Source: Symsagittifera roscoffensis (Eukaryota > Xenacoelomorpha > Acoela > Convolutidae). From it: a stretch of 64,000 nt of DNA. The position numbers and the translations under genes were made by a program. The stretch is taken from the NCBI RefSeq assembly GCF_963678635.1, contig NC_087071.1, forward strand, positions 12,847,088 through 12,911,087, given 5' to 3'. The notes below the pieces were generated by a model. That model did not search any database. It saw nothing but the letters and a program-made list of their open reading frames with translations, and was not told the DNA's origin. This document shows positions 1-8,671 of this stretch, one piece after another (position 1 is the stretch's first letter; the number at the start of each line of letters is the position of its first letter).

Positions 1-365
1 TATTCAAATAGTAAATTCTATCAAAATAAAAAGTTTACTCGAAATGTTTTTTTTGCTCCAAATTTTGTTATCGGGTCGAAGCAATAGTAAATCACTTTTT
101 ACATGCTGCCTTTATTGGTTGAATCTAATCTATCTGTATACGTGATAGAAAAAAATACCAAAATTGCGGGAGTTTCTAAGGGTGAGTGATGTTTGGGACC
201 CAGTGCATATTTAAGAGCAAGATTTAAGGATCGGATCGCAAGAAAAAAGTTGAAGTCATGAAATAGTGGTTATATAGATTATCGTTAAAAAAATCTGAAC
301 CACGATAGAAAAGACAGGATTTTATTATGATTTTTCCTTATTTGTGTACATTTGTTTTCTTTCAG
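1..365. other. AT-rich non-coding DNA, probable intron
   Basis: No coding signal is visible. The stretch ends in a pyrimidine-rich run followed by cag (about 350-365), a good splice acceptor for the exon that follows, so it is most simply read as the 3' part of an intron of a + strand host gene. Confidence 0.5.
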
Positions 366-482
366 CTGAATGGTTCGTGGCGCAAGAGGGAGCACCACTA
401 CACTGTGAATCCACTACCTGAGGACATGAAGCCACTAGGGGCCATAGACACATCCAAGCTCATATCCAGAGACAAGCCAAAG
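366..482 (+). CDS. Internal exon of an unidentified host gene
   Basis: This is a 117-nt, 39-codon open block bounded by a pyrimidine-rich acceptor (tttgttttctttcag) and a GTACAA donor. Its base composition is near 50% GC, while both flanks are near 30%. It reads LNGSWRKREHHYTV at the start and ends ISRDKPK, with no internal stop. Exon length is a multiple of three and both junctions fall between codons in the open frame. I do not recognise the protein. The other exons are not identified; the LTR retroelement starting at 672 would lie in the next intron, in the opposite orientation. A chance ORF is unlikely because splice sites, composition and frame all agree. Confidence 0.65.
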
Positions 483-871
483 GTACAATTAACATCAAAT
501 TGTGATATGTGAAAGGTACCTGAAAATTCGAGTGTCCACGGATTTTTACATCATGGAAATCATGGAACTTAGATGTATGAATTGTGAAAAAAAAACAACT
601 ACCATTCATACATCAAGTATCAGTGTAATTGAATCTACTGATATCGTTTTATTATCCATAATACTGGCATTTGAGTTAGTTTCGAGTTGGTTAACTCATA
701 GAGTAATTTCGGATAGGGTACACCGTCTGCTCGTCACGCTATCTTATTTTCGGCCGGATAGATTCGTGCAACTTCTTAGTCTAATACCGATCCTAATCTT
801 ACTCTTATACTATCTAGTCTCAGGTTGTTTAACTAGTCTCTGCTAGGCTCAATAGATCTAGGGTATACTGG

Positions 872-877
872 TTTATT
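872..877 (-). promoter_or_regulatory. AATAAA polyadenylation signal in the 3' LTR
   Basis: The - strand reads AATAAA here, within the LTR. In an LTR element the 3' copy supplies RNA 3'-end formation, so this is the natural candidate; the same hexamer is at 19357-19362 in the 5' LTR. The assignment rests only on the hexamer and its position. Confidence 0.45.
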
Positions 878-938
878 GCGGTTGCTGAAGTGCTCGGGAG
901 AGTCCAACTAATTTCTAAGTTAAATTCAAATCTCTCTG

Positions 939-966
939 GTGCTGAAATTACAAGTAACTTCAGCAC
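939..966. repeat. 28-base palindrome within the LTR
   Basis: An inverted repeat of GTGCTGAA and TTCAGCAC flanks a second paired segment TTAC/GTAA with a two-base centre. There is one non-complementary pair between the two segments on each arm. It can form a 13-step hairpin in RNA or bind a dimeric protein as DNA. The identical copy is at 19424-19451. Confidence 0.7.
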
Positions 967-1081
967 TTACAAATAAGTGGGTTGTTAGTTAGATGGATCA
1001 TGATTGGTTAATATTAAATACTTTACATTGGTAAAACATTTAATTTATCCAATCATAAAATGTAGTTTAGATCAGGTTCCA

Positions 1082-2702
1082 CCCATCCGGGTTTTACAGA
1101 GTTTTTTTTTTTTTAGAATAGTTCTTCTGCAATTCGAAGGATGGATGATGGACGTTGGTGTTTGGCGAACATCTTATTTCTTCTGTTTTCTTTTTGTTAA
1201 AGAAGTTCCAGGAAGCTGGAGTTAGAGACATAAGACGTTGTGTCTTCTAGTGACAACGACTAAGTCTTTACAACAACTTCAAATCTGATTTCAGAATGGT
1301 TTGCTATGTCAGGTTTTTCTGTTCTGCGTGGAGAACTTCTTTTGTGTATGATCTAGTTTGGGAATGGCGTGGAGATTGTGCGTGGAGGGGATGCCTGGTT
1401 ACTCGGATCTGTACGTACACTTGGGTCATCGAGGTGGTCATTGGTCTAGTTCAATGAAGTCCTTTTCTGCGAAGTCAAGTCGTACTCTAAATCCTTTGAG
1501 TTGTGATTGTGAGTGGCATATCGATTGTGGTTGGTCATTCTCTCTCGAGTGTAGTGGGGTCGTTTTGTCTTTAGATGTTCGTCCTTGGTGTTGTATTCTG
1601 ATCTATGTATTGCATAATGTAATTTACATTTTATAAAACATTTATTAGTTTAATATTTTTTAATTATGATTTTAGTTAGTTGTTTTCACAAAAGCTTTTT
1701 GTTTTAGTTCGGTTATTTTGAAGAGTTACTCACACTTGAGTAGCTCTTATTAAAAATAGTGGTGTGGTCACAAAGCGTGGATGTAGCGCGGTGGGTTAGG
1801 CCGGCTATAGAGCATGCTCAGGACGTCCTTCCTGGTGGGTTAGGCCAGGAGTGGGAGTATGATTTCATGCGGTTTTTGTGAGGGGTCCTGTTATGTGACA
1901 ACGTTTTATGTTGGGTTTGTTGTGGTTTTTCTTATGTCTTGTTGGTTATGTCCTTTTTCCAAAAATCAAATTGTTTGTGGTATGGGTTTGTCTTTCGACT
2001 TTTTTGTGTTTTATTTTTTCTTTCTTAGACTTTATAATAGTCTTCAAAAGAATAAATTATCCAGTTTTAAACTGGGTTAATCCGGTTTGGGTACCGTTGG
2101 TTTCCTTTTCTTAGTCATGCTGTTATTCTATGATTTGTGGTATTTAGTAAGCTGCGTTGGTTAGTTTTGTTTAGTATATGATTCCTTTCCAACCGGGTTA
2201 AAGGAAAGTTTGAAACATGTCATTATATGTTAGAGTTGTTGAGTGTGAAAACTTGAAACTGAAATTCATTATTTTAAACAATTCTTCGTGGGCGAGCTGT
2301 GCGAGTGTGGATAGAATTTCTGTGCGAATGAATGAAAATATCAAAAGGTTAGTACTGCAATTGCATTTTATTAATTTATTGCATAGAATTTAGAAATTTA
2401 CTGCTAGTCATGGGGGAATTTTAAGTTACAAATTTTCATCATAATTAAATTTACTGCTTGTGGGGAAAATTTTAGAAATGAATTTACTGCATTGGTATTA
2501 AATTTATAAATTTATAAGTGTAAGAGATTAATAGAATTTTTGAAATCTGTTTGATGAAATTTGCGATTTTTATTTGTCTTTTGTGGTTTTTGTAGGTGAT
2601 TGTCGGATGAAGGCTAAAAATCTAAAGAAAACATGGATAAAGAATGGTGAGTTTTTAATATTTCAATTAGTTAGTAATATTCATTTAATTCATACTTACC
2701 TG
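1082..2702 (-). other. Long 3' untranslated region of the retroelement
   Basis: About 1.6 kb lies between the stop of the last ORF (2703) and the 3' LTR. I see no - strand coding frame of note. The bases just inside the LTR read GGATGGG on the sense strand, a weak polypurine-tract candidate. At 1788-1849 a short hairpin with loop tgggttagg occurs twice. Confidence 0.5.
1788..1849. repeat. Duplicated small hairpin with a shared loop
   Basis: The 13-mer ggtgggttaggcc occurs at 1790-1802 and 1834-1846. In each copy the bases around tgggttagg pair: CGG/CCG in the first and CCTGG/CCAGG in the second, so at least one stem pair differs compensatorily. It lies in the untranslated part of the retroelement. 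Confidence 0.45.
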
Positions 2703-4508
2703 TTAGTCGTCGGGGAAAAAACCGTGGGGGAAGATGTCGTGAATTAGTTCTGAAGTTGTTAGTAGTTTAGCTAAGATGCGGATGATATTTTTAGTCTGAA
2801 GCAGTGGCCAAAGCAATTGAAGTGCCTTAATAGTGGTTAGTTCTTCAGTGCTAACTGCAAACTCATAAGGTGTGTTTTGGATTAGATTATATAATTTGTG
2901 ATTGAATTTAGTGTTGTGGATGAATTCTAAAATTGGGATTTCTATGGGTTGTACAAACTCGTGCGGGAGAAGGAAGGGTCGGGATTCTTCGGCGTTGAAG
3001 GTCTTGGTGATGGGACAGAAGATGTACATTTGGGTTATGGGATCATAATTGCGAAGAATACCATGAAGGTTAGTATCTTTAATACAGTATGTGAAATTTA
3101 GGAAAAATGGTGAAGTGTATTTGGAATTAATGAATTGAAAACGATGGTGTGGTTGTCTAGAGGGTGTGTGTAGGTCAAAGTGATTTTGGATGAAGCGGTA
3201 ATAACTATATGTGTGGGTTTGTTTAGTGCGCAACATAATATCGTGTGAGCAGTGTAAATCTCTTTCGTGTGGTGCAAGGAAATGAAAGGTTAGTGAAAAT
3301 ATTTGGAAGCGTTCTTTAAAACTTTCGTATGCTTGTGTGTCTGTTAGTGCTTCTGAAATAATGTGATCAAACTTTCGGTCGAAGATGTTTAGTGTAAATA
3401 TATATGGTGTCTTGATGAAAAATTTTTCAGTAATTTGTGGATTAGCGAAGCGATCGTCGTCTAAGAATTGATCTTGGTTAGCTCTGATGATGTTGTGATC
3501 ATAGTATTCGAGTGTATATTCGTTAGCTCTAGGTGCAGTGTGTGTTTTTAATGATTTTTTATATCCAACGTAAGTAAATTGTCTAGCGGTGAGTGGTGTA
3601 GTGAGTCGATATAGCATGTCCGTATTTCGCTCTATATCGATGTGAGTGTTAGATAAAGGTAAGCAAAGAGGGTTAGTAAAATGATAATATGAGGTCCAAG
3701 AGAGAGTGGGCATTAAAACGTATTCATCTACAAAGTTGCGTGTTTCGTTAGTGTCGTGGGGGGTGTTTAAGGTGTATTGTGGGAATGAGGGTAAGGTGAT
3801 GGCTAAAAATTCTTTTGTGTTAGTATGCTTGGGGTGGTTGATGTATTCACGGGCTGTTCCTGGTTTTGCTGGGAAAGGATGGTTGGGGAACTTTCTTTTA
3901 AAAGTGCGGTAAGCTCTATTAGTGTTGAGTGAAGATTCAGTTGATGTGGATGATGGTGCTAATGATTCAGTATAATTTGAAGAGGGTGTAGGGGTAGGGG
4001 GGTTGGATGAATTTATTGTGGAGGAGATTTGGTTTATGGTTGGGGTATTAAGGTGGTAGGGTTGTTGTTGAAGGGTAATAAAATTATCTAGCTCTGGGGA
4101 GATTCGGGGGGTGTCTGGAGAATGAGATGATTGGTCAGAATGGTATGAGGAGTAGGTTGGGGTAACTTGGGAAGCATAAGAGGGTGTGGAAGTGATTGGG
4201 TCAGGGTTATTGGATAATATGGGTTGAAAAGGGGGTTGAGAAAAATTAGAAGAGTTATGAAAATTATTGGATGGGGATGGTTCTGAGTCGGCAAATTCAT
4301 CGGGGGTTTCAATATTCGGGTTATTGAGTTGTGAGATGGAATATAAAACTGAGATGTGTGAATTAGTGTCGGAATTCATGCCTGATGTTACATTACTAGG
4401 TGGAAAATCGGGTGGCGGAAAAGCAAAAAGTGGTATTATTGGGATTGGAGAGGTAAGATTGGTTGGGTGGGAATTTGATCGGTGTAGTGATCCAAGTTGG
4501 CGGCTCAT
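2703..4508 (-). CDS. 601-residue retroelement protein of unknown function
   Basis: This is the last ORF before the 3' LTR. The start ATG at 4508 overlaps the stop of the upstream ORF in an ATGA. Residues 1 to about 210 are rich in Pro, Ser, Thr and Asn and look disordered. A short basic stretch (FKRKFPNH) follows, then about 380 residues rich in aromatic residues, His and charged residues, with few Cys and no obvious membrane segment. I recognise no family. Its place downstream of env is where complex retroviruses keep accessory or regulatory genes, which is analogy only. The frame is fully open, so it was probably under selection until recently. Confidence 0.8.
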   Translation of the reverse strand: MSRQLGSLHRSNSHPTNLTSPIPIIPLFAFPPPDFPPSNVTSGMNSDTNSHISVLYSISQLNNPNIETPDEFADSEPSPSNNFHNSSNFSQPPFQPILSNNPDPITSTPSYASQVTPTYSSYHSDQSSHSPDTPRISPELDNFITLQQQPYHLNTPTINQISSTINSSNPPTPTPSSNYTESLAPSSTSTESSLNTNRAYRTFKRKFPNHPFPAKPGTAREYINHPKHTNTKEFLAITLPSFPQYTLNTPHDTNETRNFVDEYVLMPTLSWTSYYHFTNPLCLPLSNTHIDIERNTDMLYRLTTPLTARQFTYVGYKKSLKTHTAPRANEYTLEYYDHNIIRANQDQFLDDDRFANPQITEKFFIKTPYIFTLNIFDRKFDHIISEALTDTQAYESFKERFQIFSLTFHFLAPHERDLHCSHDIMLRTKQTHTYSYYRFIQNHFDLHTPSRQPHHRFQFINSKYTSPFFLNFTYCIKDTNLHGILRNYDPITQMYIFCPITKTFNAEESRPFLLPHEFVQPIEIPILEFIHNTKFNHKLYNLIQNTPYEFAVSTEELTTIKALQLLWPLLQTKNIIRILAKLLTTSELIHDIFPHGFFPDD

Positions 4509-4978
4509 CGTGGGCTAAAAAAATGATTATTTTGAGACTGAAAAGCGGTGGTATGGGGTTGTTCAATAATTTGTTCATAAGTATTATCATCTTGTGACTG
4601 GTGTGTCATTATATGTTGGATGGGACTTTGTGATGTGGTGAGTCGAAAATTTGGATTATGTGTGATGGCTAAATTTCGAAAATTTCGTGGGACTAGGGAT
4701 AGTGGATGGTTATTTGGTAGGGGTGGTAATTGTGGTGCCGTTGGCGTTATGTCTACATTGTTATGTTCTTCGTCGTATGTATTTTGTCGTGTTGCTATTT
4801 TTGTGTTATATTCTTTTATTTGTGCGTCTAAAAGAATTTTGTTTATAGATGTAGAAAAGATTCCAAAAAATCCTGCAAAGAGTATGCGTGCTACGCTTGC
4901 TTGTCTGTTTACTTGTGTGTGTGTATAGCACATGTGTTGTAGATTCCTTTTAAAAGTGAGAAAAGAAATCCAATAAAG
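4505..4978 (-). CDS. C-terminal env segment or separate ORF (142 residues from the ATG at 4933)
   Basis: The frame is open from 4978; its first ATG is at 4933 and it stops at 4505. It overlaps the preceding env membrane segment by about 70 nt in another frame and lies in the same frame as the main env ORF. A hydrophobic run (ARILFAGFFGIFST) near residue 15 could be a membrane segment, followed by a polar Pro- and Asn-rich tail like a cytoplasmic domain. It may be the end of env after a -1 frame change, or its own product started at 4933. The TGA stop shares ATGA with the next start. Confidence 0.6.
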   Translation of the reverse strand, partial: LYWISFLTFKRNLQHMCYTHTQVNRQASVARILFAGFFGIFSTSINKILLDAQIKEYNTKIATRQNTYDEEHNNVDITPTAPQLPPLPNNHPLSLVPRNFRNLAITHNPNFRLTTSQSPIQHIMTHQSQDDNTYEQIIEQPHTTAFQSQNNHFFSPR

Positions 4979-5316
4979 TTAAACATTGCGTATAAAATAG
5001 TCAATTTTTCTAAGATGTAGTAGGGCCATCCTAGAAAATCGAGGATCTCATTTTTGAGTGTAACAAAGCTAAAAATGTTAATTGGTGATATATCTTGGGG
5101 ACGGTATTTTTCACCGTTTAGATATATATAATCTTTAATGTCTTTAAAATATCCGCTATAGTCTTGCGTGTAGATATCGGCAAATCCTGCGGTTTCTGCA
5201 AGTTTGCGTAAATTTTGGTCTATTGATTGTCTTTGTATAGTGTCCATTTGTGTTAATAATTCTTGGAATTGTTGTGTTCTTAATGTGATGTTGAATATCT
5301 GATTTTGAATAGATTC
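4909..5316 (-). pseudogene. Membrane-anchor segment of the envelope gene, out of frame with its ectodomain
   Basis: The frame opens after a TAG at 5317 and stops at 4909; its first ATG is at 5247 (112 residues). It contains a likely transmembrane region around LTILYAMFNFIGFLFSLL. It overlaps the end of the 656-residue env ORF by about 160 nt and lies +1 relative to it. The simplest reading is that a one-base change separated the ectodomain from its anchor. Programmed frameshifting, or a sequencing error, are the alternatives. Confidence 0.6.
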
Positions 5317-7126
5317 CTATTGATTGTAAGTCTATATTTGGGTTTCGAGCAATAGCGCGAATGCTTTCTGGTGAAAATTTTTTGAGTGATTGCATTAATG
5401 TGGGATATGGAGTGAGAAGATAATATTCATTTTCATCAGGGTTTAGTTGTACTACATTGTGGCTGTTTTCTGATCCACATGGGACTGCGGTATCCCAGAA
5501 ATAGGTTCTTCGTGAAAGTGTATCCACGAAATGTACTTTATTCTTATAAAAGATAGGGATTCTTTTATAACATCGTTTATCTTCAAAAACGTATAGTGGT
5601 GATACTTTTTTAGTACAAGTATAAAACCATAAGATGTTTCCTTCATAGTCTAAAAAATTTGATCTATTTCCAGATAATAAGTATCCTGCATAGGGTATTT
5701 TTAATACTGCTAGTGCAAGTGATTGTAATATTTGTGTTCGTTCTAATTCGCATAGGTGGTGTAGTGTTTCTAATTCGGAGAGTGACATTTCTTGAAAAAT
5801 TCGGCTAATTGTATAATCTAGTTTCATATCTAAATGAATATCATAGTGGATATTACCGAAATATGTAGTATTCATTAGTGATAATTCTTGTAAGCGTGTG
5901 CTTCTGGTGTCATGGGGTTTTAGATGTCCACCAGGTTGTCCGTTGCTTTTTTCAAAATTAACTGGTATATAGGATGTTCCTTCGTTTAGAGGATGACCTG
6001 TGGCATATGGGTCGATTTTTACTTTTCCAGTGGTCATGTCGAATCCTTTTTCGTATTCAACTAATATTTCAGAATATTGTGTTCTGTGAAGTGGATTCCT
6101 GTATTTACATGCAAGTTCTGTTTCTTGATATATTTGGAAACGTGTCAATTTGTTTTCTATATTGTCTATGTTTCTAAAATTAGAACTTAGTTTTCGTGAT
6201 GGATGGACTTGTTCATATGGAATTGATTGTATAAAATATTTTTCGTGAAATTTTATCATACGAGCGTGTATTTTTGCTACTTGAAATGTTGTACATGTAT
6301 CTTCGGGGAACCAAACAATTGTTGCTTGTGTTCTCGTTGTAGGGTCGCAATAACCTTGATCATTTTTACAAGGTAATCGGATTCCTTGATAGATCATTGT
6401 ATTATCTGATAAATCTCGTGTTAGTTGTATTTTTTCGAGTTGTATTTTCCAATCGAAAAACATTATTTCTTGGTATCCTTTATTTTTTGTGTCTGCTTTG
6501 CAGTTTGATGGGTCATTTATACCAATGTGTGGTATCCAATGTTTATCGTGTAGGTCATAGGTTAATCGTCCGTGTGCGCCGTTATACGGGTATTTTTCGT
6601 CTAGTTTTATATGTCCTTGGTGTCTTTCAAGTTGTGATTGATGTACGGAGTCTGGAAAAACTTGAAAATTAACTAACTTTCTAGCGGAGTTTTTATTTTG
6701 TGTGATATTTAGTCTAAGTAATTCATTTTTACAATCGTCGGGATTGAGATGTAAAAGACGTTCTATATTGCTTTGATAGAATGATTCATGGTCAAGTCGG
6801 TTTTTGTTTCCATTCGAGACTTGTGAACAATGTACTTTCTTTTCGGAAAATGTTGCTGTGAATTTATAACCTGTAACTGTTGTTGCTCGGGCTTTTGAAT
6901 AGAGTGTTGCTATTACATCTGTGGTTTCTATAGCTTGTGGTTCTGTTTCACATTGTGATACTTGATTTATTGCATATTTATGCAGTGTTTTTTGTTCATT
7001 TTCTTCACAATCGTAATGTGTTACTAGTAAATCTTGTGGTCCTGTACGAGGGGAAGGGTTTATGTTTTGATTTGAGATTACTAGAAAAAGGAGTTGGAGA
7101 AAAATTAATAATTTTAGAATATACAT
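5156..7126 (-). CDS. env: Envelope-like glycoprotein ectodomain (656 residues)
   Basis: The protein starts with a hydrophobic signal peptide (MYILKLLIFLQLLFLVIS), has many cysteines and several N-glycosylation sequons (for example LNITQ, GNRSN, NTTYF), and sits between pol and the 3' LTR, the place of env. It has no membrane anchor in this frame. An anchor-like segment continues in the +1 frame (4909-5316). The Cys-rich C-terminal third, with its spacing of paired Cys, Pro and aromatic residues, reminds me of the glycoproteins of chuvirus-type negative-strand viruses captured by some invertebrate retroelements. That is a weak impression, not an alignment. Without the anchor the product would be secreted. 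Confidence 0.72.
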   Translation of the reverse strand: MYILKLLIFLQLLFLVISNQNINPSPRTGPQDLLVTHYDCEENEQKTLHKYAINQVSQCETEPQAIETTDVIATLYSKARATTVTGYKFTATFSEKKVHCSQVSNGNKNRLDHESFYQSNIERLLHLNPDDCKNELLRLNITQNKNSARKLVNFQVFPDSVHQSQLERHQGHIKLDEKYPYNGAHGRLTYDLHDKHWIPHIGINDPSNCKADTKNKGYQEIMFFDWKIQLEKIQLTRDLSDNTMIYQGIRLPCKNDQGYCDPTTRTQATIVWFPEDTCTTFQVAKIHARMIKFHEKYFIQSIPYEQVHPSRKLSSNFRNIDNIENKLTRFQIYQETELACKYRNPLHRTQYSEILVEYEKGFDMTTGKVKIDPYATGHPLNEGTSYIPVNFEKSNGQPGGHLKPHDTRSTRLQELSLMNTTYFGNIHYDIHLDMKLDYTISRIFQEMSLSELETLHHLCELERTQILQSLALAVLKIPYAGYLLSGNRSNFLDYEGNILWFYTCTKKVSPLYVFEDKRCYKRIPIFYKNKVHFVDTLSRRTYFWDTAVPCGSENSHNVVQLNPDENEYYLLTPYPTLMQSLKKFSPESIRAIARNPNIDLQSIGIYSKSDIQHHIKNTTIPRIINTNGHYTKTINRPKFTQTCRNRRICRYLHARL

Positions 7127-8250
7127 GTGTATGATAATCCTGAGTATGGATTATAAAATGTAATGTAGCCAATTGTGTTTTTGGTATATCTGTCGTATTT
7201 GTATATTACTTCAGTAGTTATAAACGGTGGTGGTAGTGATTGAGCTGTTATGTTAGGTGGATTTAATGGGTAGGGATGTTGGGTAATATTATTTAACTTA
7301 ACTGTGATTTCAAACTTTAATTGTAAACTGTTTTGTTGGAGTATTTGAATATTGTGATCACGGATATCGTTGTGAATATCTTGGCGATATTGTAATCTAT
7401 TAAGTGCCCAGTTATGAAGGCGGTTACTTTCTTGATGTTGTCCAAATAGTGGTGGAGGTGCTGTGAATGTATTCCAATCTAGTCTTAAAGGGATATTTAT
7501 TGATGATTGTTCTCGATATCTGGCGTCGAGATTATTTGGAAAATTTAAGTTAAAGGGTGGTGGTGAAAACTGGCTTATTGATGGTGTTGATGGTAGTGAT
7601 AATGTTTCTGGAAGTGATGAGGATGTTGTTGTATCCGTAGAAATATCTATGGGGTCATTGACTAAATTTGGTTCACCTTGTGTAAATGAATGTGTAGTCC
7701 AATATGGGAATCGTGATGTTTGGTTTGGGGGGTTAAAGGGATTTTCACGTATTTGTTCAGATGTTGGTGTTGAACCTAAGTAATCTGATGGTAGGCTTGA
7801 GGTGCTACGTTGTGAAAGAAGCGTAGGGGTTTCTGGTAATATACCAATGGGGTTTTCTGGAGTGTTTTGTGATGGGGATTGAGGTATATCAAAATGAACT
7901 CGGGGAGTTTGAAAATTTCTGTTTCGTCGAGGATGTATAATTTGTCTATTTATTTCGACTGTATTTTGGTTTTGACTAGAATTTTTTATTCTACTTAGTT
8001 CTTGTGGTAGTGTTGGATATAGGTTATATGTTGGTTCGCTTAAAGGTGCTTGTCGTTGAACTGGTTCTAGTGGTTCTGATAAACGAGCATGTCGTTCTTC
8101 AAAAGTGTATGGATTGTCTTGAAAAGAAATTCGTGTAGATGTTTGAGGATTTTGAGTAGTTGAAGGTGGTGTTTGGTTATCTTGGGATGATGTCGGTGAA
8201 GACTGATTCTGTGACTGTTGGGTAGCAATTTTTGATGGATTTTTGAATTG
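7114..8250 (-). CDS. 378-codon open frame without any methionine codon
   Basis: The frame is open from just after a TAA (8253-8251) to a TAA at 7114-7116, and I read every codon: there is no ATG, and no GTG, CTG or TTG. The product is rich in Pro, Ser, Thr, Gln and Asn for about 240 residues, then more ordered, ending in Tyr- and Phe-rich sequence (ITFYNPYSGLSYT). Its end overlaps the env start by 13 nt. So long an open frame in AT-rich DNA is very unlikely by chance. It needs a spliced leader exon or non-AUG initiation. It cannot be reached by frameshift from the preceding 62-residue ORF, which stops at 8256, before this frame opens. Function unknown. Confidence 0.75.
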   Translation of the reverse strand, partial: QFKNPSKIATQQSQNQSSPTSSQDNQTPPSTTQNPQTSTRISFQDNPYTFEERHARLSEPLEPVQRQAPLSEPTYNLYPTLPQELSRIKNSSQNQNTVEINRQIIHPRRNRNFQTPRVHFDIPQSPSQNTPENPIGILPETPTLLSQRSTSSLPSDYLGSTPTSEQIRENPFNPPNQTSRFPYWTTHSFTQGEPNLVNDPIDISTDTTTSSSLPETLSLPSTPSISQFSPPPFNLNFPNNLDARYREQSSINIPLRLDWNTFTAPPPLFGQHQESNRLHNWALNRLQYRQDIHNDIRDHNIQILQQNSLQLKFEITVKLNNITQHPYPLNPPNITAQSLPPPFITTEVIYKYDRYTKNTIGYITFYNPYSGLSYTCIF

Positions 8251-8255
8251 TTACT

Positions 8256-8444
8256 TTAGTGGGAAGGTTTATGTTTATTATAGTATTCTTCCAAAAAAAG
8301 AATTAGAAGGATTGTTGCTAGGGCAAATGTGAAGATTGCTTTCTTTATACATTTACATATTGTCAAAATGAGGGATGATAAAAATGCTATGAAAATTACA
8401 AACAATAAAAAAATATCGGTTCTACTGAAAATTGTTCGTATCAT
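8256..8444 (-). CDS. Small membrane protein (62 residues)
   Basis: The start ATG at 8444 shares ATGA with the stop of the 76-residue ORF. Two hydrophobic stretches (about residues 10-28 and 36-52; IFLLFVIFIAFLSSLILTI, then FALATILLILFL) are joined by a basic loop (CKCIKKA), suggesting a two-pass or hairpin membrane protein. No family is recognised. Compactness and position suggest a viroporin-like or accessory role, which is inference only. Confidence 0.55.
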   Translation of the reverse strand: MIRTIFSRTDIFLLFVIFIAFLSSLILTICKCIKKAIFTFALATILLILFLEEYYNKHKPSH

Positions 8445-8671
8445 TTAGACAAGTTATATGACTCGTACCTGTGGATGTAATCAAGGGTTTTGGAAAGTTG
8501 GAGGAATAGTTCGAGTATGGTGTAGAAAATTAAAAAAATGTTACAAAAAATGATTAGGATTATTAGAAAAGATTCAAGTATATCAAAAAGAAATATTATA
8601 AAGGTTTCAAGTATTGTAAAAAAATGTTTAAGATTTATGAGTATTTGAGTAACTGATTGAGAGAAGAGCAT
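8441..8671 (-). CDS. Small hydrophobic protein (76 residues)
   Basis: The ATG at 8671 directly follows the TAA of the upstream methionine-free frame (TAAATG). Residues about 14-60 are almost continuously hydrophobic (for example FIIFLFDILESFLIILIIF), then a polar Tyr- and Ser-containing tail. It ends in ATGA, overlapping the next ORF. No homology is recognised. The arrangement suggests coupled translation of two short membrane proteins. Confidence 0.55.
   Translation of the reverse strand: MLFSQSVTQILINLKHFFTILETFIIFLFDILESFLIILIIFCNIFLIFYTILELFLQLSKTLDYIHRYESYNLSK

Larger units (their letters stand above)
672..1081 (-). repeat. 3' LTR of the retroelement (sense orientation)
   Basis: Bases 683-1081 match 19168-19566 without visible difference. 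The first eight bases (tgagttag) also match, while the next three differ (ttt here, gac in the other copy). The ends are TG and CA. It contains a 28-base palindrome (939-966) and, on the sense strand, an AATAAA at 877-872. Confidence 0.9.

Noticed and set aside
667-671. Target-site duplication of the retroelement
   Set aside because: gcatt (left) and atttt (right) do not match, so no duplication is claimed.
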